A stretch of 64,000 nt of DNA from Antedon mediterranea. Taxonomy: Eukaryota; Echinodermata; Crinoidea; Comatulida; Antedonidae. Shown in pieces: positions 59,175 through 64,000 of the stretch. The DNA lies in NCBI RefSeq assembly GCF_964355755.1, contig NC_092672.1:372001-436000 (forward strand), in the 5' to 3' direction. The notes under the pieces are model-generated. The model worked only from the letters and a program-made list of their open reading frames with translations, searched no databases and was not told the DNA's origin. The first letter of the stretch is position 1; every line of letters starts with the position of its first letter. The translations under genes were made by a program, and so were the position numbers.

Positions 59175-62100
59175 TTACAAGCCATAGAATTTGAGACTCC
59201 TGTCCATTCCAGTGGACGCCAGGAAGCCTGCATGTTGTCCAAAACGTACACCAGTAGCCAATCCATTATGGTCTGTGAAAGAACAACATATCATCATTGA
59301 AAACATAGTACTGTACTACCATACTTATACTTACTTATTTTTATCCAAAAAAAATAAATCAAAACATAAATCGTTGAATATAAATATCTATATTTACATT
59401 TGTATACTACAAGCTTAGGATGCTATAATTTGAATATGATTGGTACTTAAGTATGGATAGTTACCTGTAAGTACAGCCAGCTCCTGCCACTGTTTACACA
59501 GGTAAACACGGACATCAGATCCTGCTACAGCTAGGTAAGTACCACTCTGATCAAATGACAAAGATTTCACCTGAAAAACAAACACATCTCTTTCTTTCAA
59601 TTCAAAATTGTCATAATAAACTATTTAATAATTCAATGTTGCAATAAAATAATTCATGAAACCATAGTAAAAACATTTTTTCTTAACTTAATGAAAAATT
59701 TCTAAAGTAATAAATGTGTTGCTCACCTCATAATGGCTATCCAAAGCAATGTTCTTAAAGTTCTTCAATTTCCGCAAATCCCAGAGTTTGACAACGGAGT
59801 CATCAGCAGCAGTTGCCAGATAATAACCATTCTCAGAGAATGAGATGGCAGTGATTGGTCCAGAGTGACCTGGGAAATTGGCAACATTGGTTCGCTCTTT
59901 AAGATCCCAAATCTTGATGACACTGTCACCGGTACCGGTCCCAAAGATTAAACCATCAGGATGGAATTGGGCACATGTCAATGCTGCAATAGAAAAAGAC
60001 TTTTACATTATTGGTCATTAAGTACAGTGAGACATTCAGTAAATGTAAAAAAATAAATATTTGCTGTACAAAGTATAGTTTTAAGTCTTCCTGAATATGT
60101 AGTGCTATTTATTTTGTTATAAAAATTCTATTAACAGGCGATTATAATAAAAATAAAAATATAATTAGACCTGACTTGTACAGTGTTTTTCTACATGTTG
60201 CTAGACACAAATTAAAGAATAATAATTTCTTACCATGCCCAATGGAATCATCAGACACTTTAGTAAGAACACGTCCAACATTGATATCCGAGAATGCCCA
60301 GTGACGATCCTCAGAACAACTCAGCATGTAGTCACCGGTAGCATGAAGACTAAGCCCAGTCACAGCACCATCGTGAGCACGGATTGTCTGAGCACATGAG
60401 CCGCTCGCAACAGCCCATACACGAATGGTTGAATCAGGAGAAGATGAGAAAACAACATCCTGAAAAATAATTTTAATTTTGGTTCTTTTTTCGGCAGGCA
60501 ACTTTTATTTCATATATGATACACAATCGATGTTTAAATTATATTACACAGTCTGAGGTTAAAAGATTATAGAAAATATTTTGATATTGTGTTGAAATCT
60601 AAATATGATGAAACAAATAAGTATACAGAGAAAATTGATATTACAGAGCTAATAATAATTGATAATAATGACAATTGTTTGACATTTCTACATTCCTTGA
60701 CAATATTAAAATTACATGGTTCTGATATAAGGAGTTACTTAATACTTTAACAGTTACAATATGTAATGGAAAGGATACATTACAAAAACATTGTAAAACC
60801 AGTAATTTAATTATCTAAAAAACTACAATTTAACAACAATAGAATAAATACAAAGAATGGAAACAAAATGCTTTGAATTGTTCACCTTGTTTGGATGGTA
60901 GATAACATGGTTGACCTTCTTTGTGTGACCTTTTAAGATAGTCTCCACTTGTTCAGTCTCCTTGTTAAACACCACCACGTTACGATCAGCACCACCAGTC
61001 AGAATCTTGTTGGTGTTGGCAGCCTGGATATCCAAGGCTAATATACCAGGATTACTAGCGCTATGTAAACCCTATGGAACACAAACTCAAATAATCATCT
61101 AAACATATTATAAATTTCACAAAAATCGGTTGTAAAATAACAACCGATAGATATTCTCAACCCTACTTCATTTCCTTTTAAAAACACATATTAGCCGTGG
61201 TATTTATTCACCATGCAAGCCATTTGACATCAAAGAAATTGGGGCAGATTGGGGTTATTAAACTTACTGGATGCGAAGATTGGGCACGGAAACTGCGGAT
61301 CTCTTCGGCGGGCATAAGGTCTTCTGGAACCTTTTTACCACGTTTCTTACGCTCCGCAGTAAGCAAGGCAGCTTTGTCTTGTAACTGAAAAAGGAGAGAA
61401 AATCAAGATAAATATCCTAAATCATTAATTTCATAATCATGTATAATAAAACAAAAACTACAGGTGAGAATCAATATCGTAAGGCATTTAATGAAAATGC
61501 AAACAGTATTAAAATTATGCGACATGTTTTGAGAAATCTATTCTCATCATCAGAACTATAACCAACACCAGTATGAATACACCTACTTAACAGTTGTATT
61601 TAATTGAGGCAATAATATCTGGTACATTTTAGGACATATTCATTGGATTAAAATTAAGCAAAAATAAAGCAGCACCTTTTGGATGACCTCTTCTGACATG
61701 CCAATCATCCCGGCTTCCTCTGCTTCCATTGGTTCAGCCAGCTGACTGGGTTGTACCATACTCCCAATAGGAGCAATACCTGGTGCTGCCTGGGGTTTCA
61801 GAGTAGCCAGCGCTGGAAACAAACATATGCAATATGTTTTATTTATTTAATACTATCTTTTTTAATAATGGGTTACCTATCCAGTTCCAGTAAAGGAATT
61901 ATCATCAAAGGTATACAGATACATACAAACATGTAACGTAGTGAACAAAATCAACTATATCTGTACATAAAAATTTGATACAGTAGATATATAATACAAA
62001 CAAAATAAACTTTTCTATAAATAAATCGTTTAGGTTGGAATTTAAAAGAGTTAATGTCAACAATGATATTTTCAGAATGAACCTGACTATGTTCAAATGT

Positions 62101-63774
62101 AATTACTTTAAACTAAAAGATACCATTCTAGATTACAATTAACATCTTAGAAAAGTTTTCAACAAAAACAATTAAGGACCTACAACTCTTTATAACTTGC
62201 TATAGTGAAGTATCACAAACACAAACCGGTAAAGAAATTTCAAATAACAATTTATTTAAACCACTGGTGGCAGCATCCAAATTCATGAAACTGCAGAATA
62301 AACTTTTAAATCTAAACTAAATGGCTTTTATTACAAAAAAACCCCATTTTAGTTTCATTTACTAAAAATAATCTACTAAAATAATATCTTCAAAGAACTT
62401 GCACGCAAACTCTACTTTCAATTGAGATAAAAACAATTTAATTTGTAATCTAAAACAAAAATGCGCGATAGAAACCAAGAATAAAACTAGTACTAAAATG
62501 TCTACAAAACGCTTGTGTAAACAACATTACTGATTTTAAAACAGTGTGGAAACAAGTGAAACTATCATATGCTTATCATACAATGATTTTTTTAATTTAG
62601 GCAAATTTCCAAGGATAACCATAAGTGAATTAATTCACTATCCTTCTTAATTAAAGGCCAGGTGCGGGCAAAAAATTTCTATTGATCATACATTCCAATA
62701 ATTATCGATCTATAGTTTCCCCTATGTTTCATAATTTTTGGGATTTTATTTGTGTTACAGGAGCTTGTTGAAAATTAGCACTTTCATATCAGTGGGGGGA
62801 TAGTTCAAATTACACAGTCAAATCTCTATTCTTTTGTACACAAATTTTGAAAATAGAAAGGCATTTTAAAAAGCTATGAAAAATAAACGGTGTGGTAAAA
62901 AATGGTATCAGATGACTAAATATAGGTAATATAACTTGAATTTTACATTTCTGGTATTTTTTATTCAACTTCAGAATTTTATTTTCATGCTATTTATAGC
63001 AAAAATTATCCACCGTATATCCACCATCTTTTTTCACCTTCTAGGGAGTCACCAGACATTTTATTACATTATGTTAACTACCTACTGTAACTACTGAAAA
63101 AAAGGTCTTCCTGTTTTTTTTGGCAGAATTTTGCCAAATTTTGTATTTGACCATATTAAGGGAAATTCATGGTTTTTCGTCTTGATTTCTGTTAAAACTA
63201 TTTGATTTATGTACAATTAACCAGATATTATATTTAAAATTCATGCCTGTACCTGAGCTTTAAAGGTGGCAATCTGTTTACAATACAAACATACACATGG
63301 TGCTCTACATAAACAAAGTCATATTACTATTAGTCTTTGGGATTGTAAATTGTCATTAGAACAAATCCTGACATGACAGGACTTGATTGAACCAAGCACC
63401 CTTTGATTGGTAGCCGGCATCATAACCACCAAGCCACAACTTCACTCCATACTGATGGTTGGCAACATTTACCAGTGGTCAATTTCAAATAGTTTTTTTG
63501 AATGGACAAACAATAATAATAAACAGAACAGGAAAAAACAAATCTACCCACAAACCTTCACGAGCTGCTGTCACTTCCTTCGTAAGTCTAGCAATCACAC
63601 GACAAGCTGCGTCATGTTGATAGAGGGCGTGAGAGAGTTCCTGACGGGCTGTTTGTAGTTGTTGACGTAGGGTGAAGCTGTGTAACATACAAGCATCCCA
63701 TTCATCCTGGAGAAGCTTAAGAATTGCTGGGATACTGGTGGCCGTAGGTGGACGAGGCTTCACTACTGGGCTCA
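59175..63774 (-). CDS. PRPF19: Pre-mRNA-processing factor 19 (PRPF19), U-box exons outside window
   Basis: Exons in transcript order: 63774-63556, 61812-61676, 61384-61268, 61071-60886, 60459-60234, 59983-59727, 59570-59465 and 59272-59175 (TAA); all phases agree, giving about 447 residues of an expected 500 or so. PRPF19 is the tetrameric E3 ubiquitin ligase of the NineTeen spliceosome complex, also acting at RPA-coated DNA damage. Present: the [20 protein letters not shown] helix and [20 protein letters not shown] coiled coil for tetramerisation, then the seven-bladed WD40 propeller ([42 protein letters not shown]-type blade, [47 protein letters not shown]). The N-terminal U-box (about 56 residues) must lie above 63774, probably beyond the window end. 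Confidence 0.97.
61820..63370. other. Long PRPF19 intron
   Basis: The interval between the exons at 61812 and 63556 is AT-rich intron. No extra exon or long repeat is visible apart from the tRNA-like sequence at its upper end. Confidence 0.5.
63365..63442 (-). mobile_element. tRNA-derived SINE head
   Basis: Minus strand reads 'gcttggtggttatgatgccg' (A-box-like), 'gctaccaatcaaagg' (anticodon-loop-like) and 'tgcttggttcaatc' (B-box). The unrelated sequence beyond is the presumed SINE body. In a PRPF19 intron. Confidence 0.55.
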
Positions 63775-64000
63775 CTGTCAATGTAAAAACATGGTTAATA
63801 ATACAGTACATACATTCATGTTGCTGCACATTAAAATTTCTTTTTTTGTTTCAATGTTTTGTTTAATCCTTTGGATTGTATTTTTTTTATTAATGTTAAT
63901 TTTCATAATTGTAGTGTACTGTCATAGTTACAGAAAAAAACAGATTATCATGGTAAACAGGACAGGCTTTATTTTTAAAATGTTGTATAAATATTTTGTT

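Overview
This is a 64 kb piece of an AT-rich, intron-rich metazoan nuclear genome. No single line of the sequence names the species. The gene set, the animal-type intron-exon layout, the abundant TAGGCCTA words and the retained RILPL-KMT5A-CDK2AP neighbourhood (also linked on human 12q24) point to an invertebrate deuterostome, most likely an echinoderm; that placement is inference.

Layout. 1-2461: MITE-like element and G-rich, gene-poor sequence. 2462-8037 (+): 3' ten exons of an adhesion GPCR (GAIN/GPS followed by seven membrane segments). 8038-12318: minisatellites, an unrecognised minus-strand ORF, a decayed T-rich satellite and the likely RAD51C promoter. 12319-21896 (+): complete RAD51C in eight exons; two of its introns hold large satellites (about 2.6 kb and 3.0 kb). 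21897-29191: repeat island with a foldback element flanked by a 9-bp duplication, mirrored C-rich/G-rich arrays and nested inverted repeats. 29192-47558 (-): a RILP-like (RILPL) gene with alternative candidate 3' exons. 48095-50863 (+): complete KMT5A (Set8). 52864-55430 (-): NUDT6. 56103-57378 (+): CDK2AP (DOC1). 58022-58093 (-): tRNA-Gly(TCC). 59175-63774 (-): PRPF19, lacking only its 5' (U-box) exons, which lie beyond the window.

Functionally there is a loose chromatin/genome-maintenance flavour (RAD51C homologous recombination, KMT5A H4K20 methylation, CDK2AP in NuRD, PRPF19 in splicing and the damage response), but these are ordinary housekeeping neighbours, not an operon. RILPL/KMT5A and NUDT6/CDK2AP are head-to-head pairs with short shared 5' regions.

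The most unusual property is tandem duplication that repeatedly includes exon-intron boundaries. The 3' end and 5' splice site of RAD51C exon 4 have been amplified into a satellite of about 56 copies; an aGPCR 3' splice site with the start of its exon is triplicated; and the 3' end and 5' splice site of RILPL exon 3 are triplicated. Other intronic arrays carry acceptor-like words in every unit. This gives transcripts of three genes many decoy splice sites.
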